64,000 nucleotides of DNA from Cytobacillus suaedae (GTDB lineage: Bacteria; Bacillota; Bacilli; Bacillales; Bacillaceae_L): contig CP063163.1 in NCBI GenBank assembly GCA_014960805.1, positions 2,126,001 through 2,190,000 on the forward strand. The letters are read 5' to 3'. Below are positions 28,780 through 37,149 of the stretch, in pieces. How positions within the stretch are numbered: the stretch's first letter is position 1; every line of letters starts with the position of its first letter. The position numbers were made by a program, and so were the translations under genes. The notes below the pieces were generated by a model. That model was not told the origin of the DNA, made no database searches, and saw only the letters and a list, made by a program, of their open reading frames with translations.

Positions 28780-29106
28780 TTATTCACCTCAAAACCTTTA
28801 AAACATTCAAATCTCTGTTTACATTATAGCCGATGTTGTCCATTAGATAAAATAAATTATTTTTAAAATAGCGGATTTAGTGGACAAACACTGCATGTCT
28901 ACTTTACATAGGATTTTTCTCCATATTCAGCTATTAGCCGCTATTTTCAAGCCTGAGAAAGGATTATGGAAATTTATCTTTAAATGATAACGCTTACACT
29001 AACTAATTGGCCGATATCCACATGACATGTTCAAAAAGCCTTGAATAACGATACCAATCTGCTACTATAAAGTCATTGTAAAAAAATGAAACTAAGGAGA
29101 GGTTAG
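28780..29106. other. Non-coding spacer with nested inverted repeats upstream of proC
   Basis: No gene. AAAATAGCGG (28865-28874) pairs perfectly with CCGCTATTTT (28938-28947) across 63 nt. Inside that loop AGTGGACA pairs with TGTCTACT (about 28879-28903). A cre-like site, TGATAACGCTTACA (28985-28998, one mismatch), and a possible promoter, TTGAAT-16 nt-TACTAT (29041-29068), follow. No T-box motif (AGGGTGGnACCGCG) is present. Confidence 0.5.
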
Positions 29107-29952
29107 ATGTTAAAGCATAAAAAGGTTGCTTTTCTTGGTGCAGGATCAATGGCAGAAGCAATGATTGCTGGTATTGTAAATGCAAATAAAGTCCCATCTA
29201 AACAAATTATCGTTACGAACAATAGTAATCAAACTCGCTTAAAAGAGCTTGAAAATAAATATGGAATTACAGGATTGACTCGTGAACAGTTAAGTCTTAA
29301 TGAAATGGACATTCTTATTTTAGCTATGAAGCCTAAGGATGCTGAAAAAGCCTTATTATCAATTAAAGATAAAATTACCCCCAATCAATTAGTTTTATCT
29401 GTACTAGCAGGGATTTCTACTTCTTTTATGGAGCAAAACTTAAAATCTGGTCAACAGGTGATAAGAGTGATGCCAAATACTTCAAGTATGATTGGAGAAT
29501 CGGCAACTGCTATTTCTAGAGGAAAATTTACTGAGGACGATCAAGTCGAGCTTGCAAAAGAGCTTTTAAAAGCAATTGGAGAAGTATATTTGATTGAAGA
29601 AGATAAAATGGATATCTTTACTGGAATCGCAGGAAGTGGTCCAGCCTACTTCTACTACCTAATGGAACATATGGAGATTGCTGGTAAAGATGCAGGTCTA
29701 GATGAAGAGACATCCCGAAAAATCGCTTCACAAACAATACTTGGTGCAGCCAAAATGATGATGGAAAATGATACCACACCAGCAGATTTACGAGAAAAAG
29801 TTACGTCGCCTAATGGCACAACAGCAGCTGGATTAGAGGCACTTGCCAAACATGGCGGCGGTAAGGCAATTAAGCAGGCTATTCAACATGCTGCAAAACG
29901 CTCAAAAGAAATAAGTGCACAAATGAAAAATAAAACAATTGTATTAAACTAA
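29107..29952 (+). CDS. proC: Pyrroline-5-carboxylate reductase
   Basis: ProC catalyses the last step of proline synthesis, NAD(P)H-dependent reduction of P5C. The 281-aa protein has an N-terminal Rossmann motif (FLGAGSMAEAMIAG), the RVMPNTSSMIGE segment and the C-terminal dimer signature (GIAGSGPAYFYYLMEHMEIAGKDAGL; VTSPNGTTAAGLEAL). AAGGAGAGG precedes the ATG. It heads a proC-proB-proA operon that encodes the whole glutamate-to-proline route. The operon does not occur at this site in B. subtilis. Confidence 0.95.
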   Translation: MLKHKKVAFLGAGSMAEAMIAGIVNANKVPSKQIIVTNNSNQTRLKELENKYGITGLTREQLSLNEMDILILAMKPKDAEKALLSIKDKITPNQLVLSVLAGISTSFMEQNLKSGQQVIRVMPNTSSMIGESATAISRGKFTEDDQVELAKELLKAIGEVYLIEEDKMDIFTGIAGSGPAYFYYLMEHMEIAGKDAGLDEETSRKIASQTILGAAKMMMENDTTPADLREKVTSPNGTTAAGLEALAKHGGGKAIKQAIQHAAKRSKEISAQMKNKTIVLN

Positions 29953-30000
29953 TTAAAGTTGAAAAAAAGTCATCAAACAGAGAGAAATAGGAGTGATAGA

Positions 30001-31134
30001 ATGACCTCATGCACCGAGAACAAGCGAATCATTGTTAAGATAGGTAGCAGTTCATTGACTAGCCAACATGGAGAAGTTAGTCGGCGGAAACTCGAAAAAC
30101 TAGTTGATGAAATTGTGCAATTAAAAGATGAAGGTCATGAAGTACTCGTCGTTTCATCAGGTGCAGTAGCAGCAGGATATCGTAAGCTTGGGTGTTTAGA
30201 AAGACCAACTTCCTTACCCGAAAAGCAAGCTGCAGCATCCATTGGGCAAGGATTATTAATGGAGGCTTACTCTGAACTATTATTGTCCCATGGTTACGTA
30301 GCTTCTCAAATACTAATTACACGAAGTGATTTTTTAAATGAAAACCGCTACAACAATGTAAGAAATACCCTAAACGTATTGTTAGAGAGAGGAATCATTC
30401 CTATCGTCAATGAAAATGATACAGTGACAGTTGATCGTCTGCGTTTTGGCGATAATGATACACTTTCTGCAAAAGTAGCTGGTCTTGTTGATGCTAACAT
30501 GCTTATCATCCTTTCTGACATTGAAGGTCTGTATAGTGCAGATCCAAGAACAAATAGTGATGCTAGCCTAGTTGAAAAAGTGCATAATATTACACCTGCT
30601 ATTGAGGCAGCTGCTGGTGATTCAGGAAGTGCTGTTGGAACAGGCGGAATGCGTTCAAAAATTGATGCAGTCAAAATTGCAATGGCTTCTGGAATATCTA
30701 CGTTTCTTGGTAAGGCAGGAACCAAAAATATCTTAGTAGATGCTGTCAATGAAAGTGCAAAAGGTACTTATTTTGTACCTAAAACAGATACGTTGAATTT
30801 GGATCAGAAAAAGCAGTGGATTGCATTTAATTCCGGACCAGAAGGAGAAGTGTATATCACAGAAGACGCAAAAACAAAAATGATCAATCAAAAAACTGGA
30901 CTATTACGTGAGGGTATAGTTGAAATAAATGGTGAATTTAAAAAAGGGTCCGTTGTTCGAATCATGGACCATGAAGGTAATTCGGTTGGGTTAGGTGTAA
31001 TAAATTATTCCTACGAACAGTTAAAATTAAAACCAGGGGAAACAAAGCAACTTCATTCGACGAGTGAAAAGGTTGTAGTAGATCATGATGACCTTGTATG
31101 TCATTGCGATTTTTCAATCCCAGCAGGATTATAA
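30001..31134 (+). CDS. proB: Glutamate 5-kinase
   Basis: ProB phosphorylates glutamate to gamma-glutamyl phosphate, the first and feedback-regulated step of proline synthesis. The 377-aa protein has the amino-acid kinase domain (IVKIGSSSLTS, VSSGAVAAGYRKLG, ENDTVTVDRLRFGDNDTLSA, GTGGMRSKIDA) followed by a C-terminal PUA domain (about 280-360). ATG 30001 is chosen for its site ATAGGAGTG; a TTG at 29959 extends the frame but has no site. It lies between proC and proA. Confidence 0.95.
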   Translation: MTSCTENKRIIVKIGSSSLTSQHGEVSRRKLEKLVDEIVQLKDEGHEVLVVSSGAVAAGYRKLGCLERPTSLPEKQAAASIGQGLLMEAYSELLLSHGYVASQILITRSDFLNENRYNNVRNTLNVLLERGIIPIVNENDTVTVDRLRFGDNDTLSAKVAGLVDANMLIILSDIEGLYSADPRTNSDASLVEKVHNITPAIEAAAGDSGSAVGTGGMRSKIDAVKIAMASGISTFLGKAGTKNILVDAVNESAKGTYFVPKTDTLNLDQKKQWIAFNSGPEGEVYITEDAKTKMINQKTGLLREGIVEINGEFKKGSVVRIMDHEGNSVGLGVINYSYEQLKLKPGETKQLHSTSEKVVVDHDDLVCHCDFSIPAGL

Positions 31135-31176
31135 ATTTTTATTATTTTTAACAAAAACATTATTAGGGGGAATTTG

Positions 31177-32445
31177 ATGACGTTATTAACAACATCAAAC
31201 GAAATTAATGTAGAATCACAAGCAATCCAAGCTAAGAAGGCGGCTAAAATACTAAGTGCTTTAACTACAGAAGAGAAAAATGAAGCATTGACTATTTTAG
31301 CCGATAAGCTTGAAGCTGAGTATAAAACTATTTTAAAAGCAAATGAATTAGATCTTGCTAATGGGAGAGAGCAAAATTTTGAAGAAGCATTCATGGATAG
31401 ACTTTCATTAACAAAAGAGAGAGTCTATGATTTCTCTCGAGGTTTAAGAGAGGTTGTAGAATTAGAGGATCCAACAGGAGATGTCCTATCAAATTGGACA
31501 CTTGAAAATGGTTTAAAGGTAGAGCAAGTACGTGTGCCACTAGGTGTCATTGGCATGATCTACGAAGCTCGACCAAACGTTACAGTGGATGCCACAGGTC
31601 TTGCGTTAAAGTCAGGAAATGCAATTGTCTTAAAAGGAGGTTCCTCTGCTATTAACACTAATAAGGTTATTGTTGATGTCATTCATCAAGGATTAGAGGA
31701 GACTAAAATACCTAAGGCAGCGGTTCAGTTTATCGCTAGTACTGATCGTGCAGCTACAAAGCAATTGTTTACGATGAAAGAGCATATTGATGTTTTAATT
31801 CCACGTGGTGGAGGTGCTTTGATTAACGCAGTCGTTAATAATGCAACTGTACCAGTATTAGAAACAGGAGTAGGAAATTGTCATATCTATATCGACCGAG
31901 CAGCAGACGTAAAGAAAGCATTATCCATTTTAATCAATGCAAAAACCGATCGACCGGCTGTTTGTAATGCGGCAGAAACAGTGATTATTCATGAAGATTG
32001 GTTTGATGCAAATGTAGCTACTTTACTTTCAACATTAAATGATCATGGTGTAAGCATACGAGGAGATAAAAGAGTGCTTAAAGAAATACCAGGTGCTACA
32101 CTCGCAGAGGAAAAGGATTGGGCAGAGGAGTTTTTAGGATTAACTATTGCTATGAAAATTGTAAAAGATATAGATGAGGCGATTGAACATATCGATCAAT
32201 ATGGTACAAAGCACTCAGAAGCTATTATTACTGAGGATAAGGGAGCTGCCTCTACATTTATGAAGCATGTTGATGCAGCTGCTCTATACCATAATGCTTC
32301 AACAAGATTTACTGATGGTGGAGCTTTAGGATTCGGTGCTGAAATAGGAATTTCCACGCAAAAGCTTCATGCACGTGGGCCAATGGGGCTTCCTGCTTTA
32401 ACAACTTCCAAATATTTAATGACTGGTGACGGTCATATCCGTTAA
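31177..32445 (+). CDS. proA: Gamma-glutamyl phosphate reductase
   Basis: ProA reduces gamma-glutamyl phosphate to glutamate semialdehyde, which cyclises to P5C. The 422-aa aldehyde-dehydrogenase-fold protein has the catalytic Cys in NAKTDRPAVCNAAETVI and the family segments LGVIGMIYEARPNVT and GGALGFGAEIGISTQKLHARGP. ATG 31177 has AGGGGG just upstream. It is the last gene of proC-proB-proA, closed by a strong terminator. Confidence 0.96.
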   Translation: MTLLTTSNEINVESQAIQAKKAAKILSALTTEEKNEALTILADKLEAEYKTILKANELDLANGREQNFEEAFMDRLSLTKERVYDFSRGLREVVELEDPTGDVLSNWTLENGLKVEQVRVPLGVIGMIYEARPNVTVDATGLALKSGNAIVLKGGSSAINTNKVIVDVIHQGLEETKIPKAAVQFIASTDRAATKQLFTMKEHIDVLIPRGGGALINAVVNNATVPVLETGVGNCHIYIDRAADVKKALSILINAKTDRPAVCNAAETVIIHEDWFDANVATLLSTLNDHGVSIRGDKRVLKEIPGATLAEEKDWAEEFLGLTIAMKIVKDIDEAIEHIDQYGTKHSEAIITEDKGAASTFMKHVDAAALYHNASTRFTDGGALGFGAEIGISTQKLHARGPMGLPALTTSKYLMTGDGHIR

Positions 32446-32455
32446 AAACTTTTTG

Positions 32456-32484
32456 AACCCAAGCATGTATGCTTGGGTTTTTAC
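32456..32484 (+). terminator. Terminator of proC-proB-proA
   Basis: The stem AACCCAAGC/GCTTGGGTT with a 6-nt loop (itself closable) is followed by a T run. Confidence 0.9.
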
Positions 32485-32549
32485 TTTTTTATAATTTTGT
32501 AATACAATCTTTATAGTCGGAAAATTAAAACTTCTCGGAGGTGACACCA

Positions 32550-32951
32550 GTGTTTAAAAAAGAAATCGAACCTCGAGTTTCGGAGACGGATGGAGCAGGA
32601 CATATCAACAACACAACAATACCAGTTTGGTTTGAGTCTGGCCGTGATGAGATTTTTCGTATATTTACACCGAGTTTATCCTTTCAGGAATGGAAGTGCG
32701 TGATTGTAAAAATGAATGTAGAATATGTAGGTCAAATCTATTATGGCAGCCCTGTCACTGTTATGACTTGGATTTCTAGAATAGGAAATTCCAGTTTTGA
32801 GGTGTATGAGGAAATTCACCAGGACCAAAAACTATGTGCAAAGGGTAACGCTACATATGTTAATTTCAACTTTTCCACTCAAAAATCAGAACTGATACCT
32901 GACCAAATTAGAAATGAGCTAAAGTCTCATTTATTGGTTATTAAAGATTAA
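32550..32951 (+). CDS. Hotdog-fold acyl-CoA thioesterase
   Basis: This 133-aa protein is of the 4-hydroxybenzoyl-CoA/YbgC thioesterase type. The N-terminal ETDGAGHINNTTIPVWFESGRDE corresponds to the active-site strand and helix, with His-Ile-Asn-Asn in place of the more usual His-Gly/Val-Asn. Fold and class are supported; the acyl substrate is not known. GTG 32550 is preferred over GTG 32541 because the GGAGGTG site overlaps the latter. A second, distinct hotdog gene (yneP) lies at 44669. Confidence 0.75.
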   Translation: MFKKEIEPRVSETDGAGHINNTTIPVWFESGRDEIFRIFTPSLSFQEWKCVIVKMNVEYVGQIYYGSPVTVMTWISRIGNSSFEVYEEIHQDQKLCAKGNATYVNFNFSTQKSELIPDQIRNELKSHLLVIKD

Positions 32952-32980
32952 AAAAGCTAAAACACGATGTGTTTTAGCTT
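32951..32980. terminator. Terminator of the convergent thioesterase and kinase genes
   Basis: A perfect 12-bp stem (AAGCTAAAACAC/GTGTTTTAGCTT) with a GAT loop. The T run is on the minus-strand side, so it serves mainly the kinase gene, whose last codons it includes. Confidence 0.8.
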
Positions 32981-34263
32981 ACAGATTTAGTTTTATAAGT
33001 ATGTTCTATAGTTAATTCTTGTTTAACAATAGGAAAGTTAATTGTAAATTTTGTTCCTTTTCCTAATTCACTTGTTACATCAATACTCCCATTCATGGCC
33101 TTAATAAGACTATAAACTACCATCATTCCCAACCCTGTGCCCTTATAACCTTTAGTGGTGAAGTAGGGTTCTCCAAGGCGTTTCAGTTGTTCATTTGTCA
33201 TACCGATTCCTGTATCACTGATGGTTAATCTATAATTCCCCTCAACTACCTCCGATTGAATTGTTAAAAAACCACCTTGTGGCATCGCTTCAATACTATT
33301 TTTTAGGATGTTAACAAGACATTGTTGAAGATAACTACGATCGCCTTTTATCTGACACTTACTAGTGTTATTCTCAATTACAACAGAATGACGATTTGCC
33401 AATGGAGTGATAAGTTCTGTCGCCTTTTTAATTTCTGAACCGATATCTAAGAGTTCCACATTTGATATATCTGGCTTGGCAAATGTCAGGTAATCGGAAA
33501 TAATAGTTTCTGCACTGTCTAATTGCTCAATTGCAATCCTAAGAAACTCTTGCCTCTTTTCAAATGGAAGCTCATTATCAGTTTGTAACAACTGTAAAAA
33601 GCCTCTGGTCACTGTTAGTGGGTTTCTTATTTCATGTCCTACACTAGCTGCTAAATGACTCACAGCCTCTAGTTTCTTTGCCCTAATTATTTTTTCTCTA
33701 ATGAGTAATGTTTTTTTTGTTGTTTCGATTAATAAGGTAATTAAACCAACACTAATCGATTGAATAACTACAAACCCAATCCATATTTCCAATGACACAC
33801 TAACATAAAAATAATGATGAACAACCAGTAAAGTGGTTGTTGTTACGAAAAATGATAGGGTGGTTGTTATTATTACCCTCTGGTATGTTCGAACATTAAT
33901 AAAAATATGATGTAATAATATAGCAAGCAGAACTGTACAACCGGAATTAATTAAAGTTGCATAAAACCCGCTCCCGCCGTACCATAAACGAATTGTTATA
34001 CAAATAACTAAAAGGGGTAATCCAACACGGTAACCACCGTACAATGTAGCCAAGATTAATGGAATGTACCGATAATCAAAGCGCATTCCTGATGAATCCT
34101 CAAACGGAGTAATCATCACAAGAATCATTGAGAGAGTTGAAAATAAGAAAAAGGTTAGAGGCGAATGTTTCTTATTATACCAATCATTGTATATTTGAAA
34201 TAGAAATAGCAATGTAAATATAAATAGCAACCCAATTAATAATTCCATTATGGCTAATGGCAT
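32974..34263 (-). CDS. Sporulation-type sensor histidine kinase, KinB-like
   Basis: This 429-aa membrane kinase has about six N-terminal helices (residues 1-190) forming a 5TM/LytS-like sensor with no large extracellular loop. A HisKA domain follows, with the phosphoacceptor His in HLAASVGHEIRNPLTVTRGFLQLL, then a HATPase_c domain (N box LVNILKNSIEAMP, G1 DTGIGM, G2 GTGLGM). The H-box and topology are closest to KinB-type phosphorelay kinases, which feed phosphate into Spo0F/Spo0A. Its start is set by GGAGG five nt before the ATG. No kapB or response regulator is adjacent. A Spo0A box sits just upstream of its promoter. Confidence 0.85.
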   Translation of the reverse strand: MPLAIMELLIGLLFIFTLLFLFQIYNDWYNKKHSPLTFFLFSTLSMILVMITPFEDSSGMRFDYRYIPLILATLYGGYRVGLPLLVICITIRLWYGGSGFYATLINSGCTVLLAILLHHIFINVRTYQRVIITTTLSFFVTTTTLLVVHHYFYVSVSLEIWIGFVVIQSISVGLITLLIETTKKTLLIREKIIRAKKLEAVSHLAASVGHEIRNPLTVTRGFLQLLQTDNELPFEKRQEFLRIAIEQLDSAETIISDYLTFAKPDISNVELLDIGSEIKKATELITPLANRHSVVIENNTSKCQIKGDRSYLQQCLVNILKNSIEAMPQGGFLTIQSEVVEGNYRLTISDTGIGMTNEQLKRLGEPYFTTKGYKGTGLGMMVVYSLIKAMNGSIDVTSELGKGTKFTINFPIVKQELTIEHTYKTKSVS

Positions 34264-34303
34264 GTATACCTCCAATACCTTTTATATTTGTTTAATTGTC
34301 CTT

Positions 34304-34333
34304 ATTATATATGGAATAAATAGACATTGACAA
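34304..34333 (-). promoter_or_regulatory. Promoter of the KinB-like kinase
   Basis: On the minus strand: TTGTCA (complement of 34328-34333), 18-nt spacer, TATAAT (complement of 34304-34309). Confidence 0.65.
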
Positions 34334-34339
34334 TAAAAA

Positions 34340-34348
34340 AATGTCGAA
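34340..34348 (+). promoter_or_regulatory. Spo0A-box-like site by the kinase promoter
   Basis: AATGTCGAA contains the TGTCGAA core of the Spo0A box and ends 8 nt upstream of the kinase -35. This placement suits Spo0A acting on this promoter. Confidence 0.45.
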
Positions 34349-34486
34349 ACATAAAAGCAAGGAGTGGACTTTGTAAAATGATGTAATCCTATCTGGTACA
34401 TATTTAATTCGAAAATAAGCAAATTAATGAAGGAACGGATTTGTAAATTTAAAAGGGTAAGCTACAACTGAAAGGAGGACAAGTAC

Positions 34487-34699
34487 ATGCCAAATGTAGA
34501 AGTTAGTTGTTCTATTTCAAATTGTACGTTTTATGGGGAAGGAAATGTCTGTCGTGCAGAAAAAATCATGGTAGATTTAGACCGTCATTCAAGCTATGAT
34601 TCGGAGTTTGGAGAGGAATTAGGATATAAAGATCATATAGATGAAGCAGCGAAATCCGCTCAAACTTGTTGTAGGACGTTTAAACCTAAAGAGTCGTAA
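34487..34699 (+). CDS. DUF1540 small cysteine-rich protein
   Basis: This 70-aa protein is of the DUF1540 type, with the pattern CSISNCTFYGEGNVCRAEKI near the N-terminus and SAQTCCRTFKP at the end. Five cysteines suggest metal binding, which is an inference. Function unknown. GAAAGGAGG precedes the ATG. It stands alone, closed by its own terminator. Confidence 0.8.
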   Translation: MPNVEVSCSISNCTFYGEGNVCRAEKIMVDLDRHSSYDSEFGEELGYKDHIDEAAKSAQTCCRTFKPKES

Positions 34700-34704
34700 A
34701 TAAT

Positions 34705-34753
34705 AAGGTAGTAAAGCTAAAAGGAGAAACCCTAGTAGCTTTACTACCTTTTT
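34705..34753 (+). terminator. Terminator of the DUF1540 gene
   Basis: A 14-bp perfect stem (AAGGTAGTAAAGCT/AGCTTTACTACCTT), then T residues. Confidence 0.85.
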
Positions 34754-34806
34754 AAGGTACTTTTGAATATAATTTTTGTAACCCGTTAGGTTAAGTATAA
34801 ACCATG

Positions 34807-34837
34807 TCAAAAACCTCCTAACTAAAGTTAGGAGGTT
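34807..34837 (-). terminator. Terminator of the tRNA-Sec gene
   Basis: A perfect 11-bp stem (AACCTCCTAAC/GTTAGGAGGTT), TAAA loop; read on the minus strand it ends in TTTTT, 13 nt after the tRNA 3' end. Confidence 0.8.
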
Positions 34838-34849
34838 ATATGTATTTTT

Positions 34850-34946
34850 TGGCGGGACTGCCTGGGAATCGAACCCAGCTATCCTGGCACGCAGGACACA
34901 AGTGGTTTTGAAGACCATGGAGGACACCAGTACCCCAATCAGCCCC
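34850..34946 (-). tRNA. selC: Selenocysteine tRNA, anticodon UCA
   Basis: A 97-nt tRNA with encoded CCA. The anticodon UCA (complement of 34909-34911) sits in the loop CTTCAAA. The D arm has six base pairs and a 4-nt loop (GGGGTA-CTGG-TGTCCT), a hallmark of bacterial tRNA-Sec. There is a long variable arm (TGTCCTG...CAGGATA) and a T arm CTGGG-TTCGATT-CCCAG. The acceptor stem reads GGGGCTGA with GCAGTCCC: seven pairs (one G-U) plus a mismatch at position 8, where an 8-bp stem is expected. The outermost anticodon-stem pair is also mismatched. It is divergent from selB. Confidence 0.95.
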
Positions 34947-34964
34947 GTAGAAAATGCAACTCTT

Positions 34965-34994
34965 ATTATACAAGGATAACGTTACATAAATCAA
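34965..34994 (-). promoter_or_regulatory. Promoter of the tRNA-Sec gene
   Basis: On the minus strand: TTGATT, 18-nt spacer, TATAAT, ending 18 nt before the mature 5' end. Confidence 0.65.
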
Positions 34995-35009
34995 GCAAAA
35001 TGTGTCATC

Positions 35010-35024
35010 GGGGGCCTGACCCCC
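35010..35024. repeat. GC palindrome in the selC-selB spacer
   Basis: GGGGG-CCTGA-CCCCC lies between the divergent tRNA-Sec and selB promoters. Similar short G-run/C-run elements are dispersed in some Bacillus genomes. No T run follows. Confidence 0.4.
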
Positions 35025-35086
35025 AGTGCTTTAATGTGTTAAAGTTTATTGTTCAGGTTTGTTTTCTTTAAAATTGGTGGGAACAA

Positions 35087-35095
35087 ACGTATAAT
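35087..35095 (+). promoter_or_regulatory. Putative selB promoter
   Basis: A consensus TATAAT (35090-35095) with an AT-rich upstream region and a poor -35. Confidence 0.4.
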
Positions 35096-35137
35096 AAAAT
35101 TAGAGATAGTTGATGTTTTGGTAAAGAAGGTGGAGAA

Positions 35138-37024
35138 ATGGAGAAAAGGTCTTTTACAATTGGTATGGCAGGTCATATAGATCATGGAAAAACGACATTA
35201 ACAAAATCTTTAACAAATGTCGATACAGACCGTTTGAAGGAAGAAAAGGAACGACAAATTTCTATTGAATTGGGGTTTGCTCCTTTACATATAAATGAAG
35301 AAATGCAAATTTCGGTGATTGATGTTCCAGGTCATGAACGTTTTATTCGTCAGATGATTGCAGGGGTAGCTGGGATTGATTTGGTTATTTTAGTTGTGGC
35401 AGCAGATGAGGGTGTGATGCCACAAACGAAGGAGCATTTAGAAATACTATCCTTTTTAGGTGTTAAACGAGGGATCGTTGCTATTAGTAAGATAGACCGA
35501 GTAGAAGAAGAATTTACTGAATTGGTGAAAGAGGAAATAGCTGAGCAATTACATGGAACAATATTTGCAGAAGCACCAATGGTTTCGATTAATAGTTTAT
35601 CAAAAACGGGAATCGATGAACTAAAAAGCACAATTATTAATCAATTGTCTCGGATCGAAGCTCGTAATTCATTTGGAAGCTTTCGACTCCCAATTGACCA
35701 GGTGTTTACGGTGAAGGGGCAGGGGACAGTCGTAAGAGGTACTGTCTACGAGGGTACTGTTTATGAAGGAGATCACCTTACAATCTTACCGTCCTTACTT
35801 GAGACAAAAGCCAGGCAATTGCAAATTCACCAAATACAAATGGACAAAGCAACAGCTGGACAAAGAGTCGCCATTAATCTTTCAAATGTCACAACAGATG
35901 ATGTGACGAGAGGAGATGTGCTAGTCTCTTCAAAGCATTATGTCGTTACTCAAACAATGGATGTTGTCATCCGATTTGTGTCAGATTTAGAGCATCTTGT
36001 TAAGCAAAGAGCGCTAGTCAAATGTCACATTGGCACTTCAGAAGTGATGGGTCAAATCGTATTTTTTGACCGGAATGAAGTGAAGGAAGAGCTTGATGAG
36101 GTAGTCTGTCAGATTCGACTTGAGCAGCCTATTGTTACAAAACGAGGGGATCGATTTATATTAAGAAGGCCTACTCCATCGGAAACGATTGCAGGTGGTT
36201 GGGTAATTGATCCACTTGGTGGAAAATATAAGTTTGGTAAAGACACTGTTTCAATGCTCCTTCAGAAAAAAGAAGGAAGTCCATTTGAACGTTTAACAGA
36301 GGCTTTACAAAGGGAAAAACTGCTTTCGAAAGCAGAGATTATAAAGGCAACTTCTATTGCTAAAGAGTCAGTAGAGGAATTACTTTCCAAACAGGGAGTT
36401 ATAGAGGTCAAGGCAAATAGCTATACGTTACAAACAGTTATATCTCAATTACACAGTAAAGTAGAAGATCTTTTACAAAACTACCATCTTGGGAACTCCT
36501 TGAGACTAGGACTTAATAAAGCAGAAATTTCTCAGGAACTTTCAAGTAAGTATCCTAAGATATTATTGGATTTTGTGATTGAGGGAATGATTACTGAGGG
36601 CAAGATAAAGAAGATTGGGCAATTCTTAGCACTAGAACAGTTTAAACCTAGTTTCCCATCTCAGTGGGCTAAGCGTATGGAAAATCTTATTAAGTCACTA
36701 ATAGAAGATGATTTACAAGTTAAGACCTGGGATGAATATGTTGCTCAAGCGGGTTTGCCCGATAAAGAGGCCAATGAACTCAAATGGTTTTTAACAAATT
36801 CAAATCTTCTGTACCAACTAGATGAAAAACACGTTATACATAAAAACGTAGTTGATAAAGCAGTAATTGAACTTAAGGCCTCCACAGGTGAATCTTTCGA
36901 TTTAAAGGATGCTAAAGACACATTACAGCTTTCAAGAAAATATCTAGTACCATTGTTAGAGTTACTAGATACTTTGAATCTTACAAAAAGAGAAGATAAC
37001 AAAAGGATATGGGTTGAAAAATAG
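35138..37024 (+). CDS. selB: Selenocysteine-specific translation elongation factor SelB
   Basis: SelB delivers Sec-tRNA to UGA codons marked by a SECIS hairpin. The 628-aa protein has an EF-Tu-like G domain (G1 [41 protein letters not shown]), two beta-barrel domains, and a C-terminal extension of winged helices (about 370-628) that binds the SECIS. GGTGGAG precedes the ATG. It is divergent from tRNA-Sec and followed by the SelW-like selenoprotein gene and selA. Confidence 0.96.
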   Translation: MEKRSFTIGMAGHIDHGKTTLTKSLTNVDTDRLKEEKERQISIELGFAPLHINEEMQISVIDVPGHERFIRQMIAGVAGIDLVILVVAADEGVMPQTKEHLEILSFLGVKRGIVAISKIDRVEEEFTELVKEEIAEQLHGTIFAEAPMVSINSLSKTGIDELKSTIINQLSRIEARNSFGSFRLPIDQVFTVKGQGTVVRGTVYEGTVYEGDHLTILPSLLETKARQLQIHQIQMDKATAGQRVAINLSNVTTDDVTRGDVLVSSKHYVVTQTMDVVIRFVSDLEHLVKQRALVKCHIGTSEVMGQIVFFDRNEVKEELDEVVCQIRLEQPIVTKRGDRFILRRPTPSETIAGGWVIDPLGGKYKFGKDTVSMLLQKKEGSPFERLTEALQREKLLSKAEIIKATSIAKESVEELLSKQGVIEVKANSYTLQTVISQLHSKVEDLLQNYHLGNSLRLGLNKAEISQELSSKYPKILLDFVIEGMITEGKIKKIGQFLALEQFKPSFPSQWAKRMENLIKSLIEDDLQVKTWDEYVAQAGLPDKEANELKWFLTNSNLLYQLDEKHVIHKNVVDKAVIELKASTGESFDLKDAKDTLQLSRKYLVPLLELLDTLNLTKREDNKRIWVEK

Positions 37025-37077
37025 GAATGGCCAAGCCCATATGAATTTTTACCAGTTCATTACAAAATTCAAAAGTT

Positions 37078-37106
37078 TTGCTAAAATATAATGCTTATAC
37101 TAAAAT
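37078..37106 (+). promoter_or_regulatory. Possible promoter of the SelW-like gene
   Basis: TTGCTA (37078-37083), 17-nt spacer, TAAAAT (37101-37106). Weak; read-through from selB is equally possible, as no terminator is seen after selB. Confidence 0.3.
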
Positions 37107-37149
37107 GAAAGTAGTCCGAGCAAAGAATCTGTTTTTAGGAGGTACTAGT

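Noticed and set aside
28780..29106. T-box riboswitch for the proline operon
   Set aside because: Expected in Bacillus, but no AGGGTGGnACCGCG sequence or antiterminator/terminator pair is present.
34619..34927. Minus-strand ORF overlapping the DUF1540 gene and tRNA-Sec
   Set aside because: It runs through a terminator and a tRNA, so it cannot be a real protein gene.
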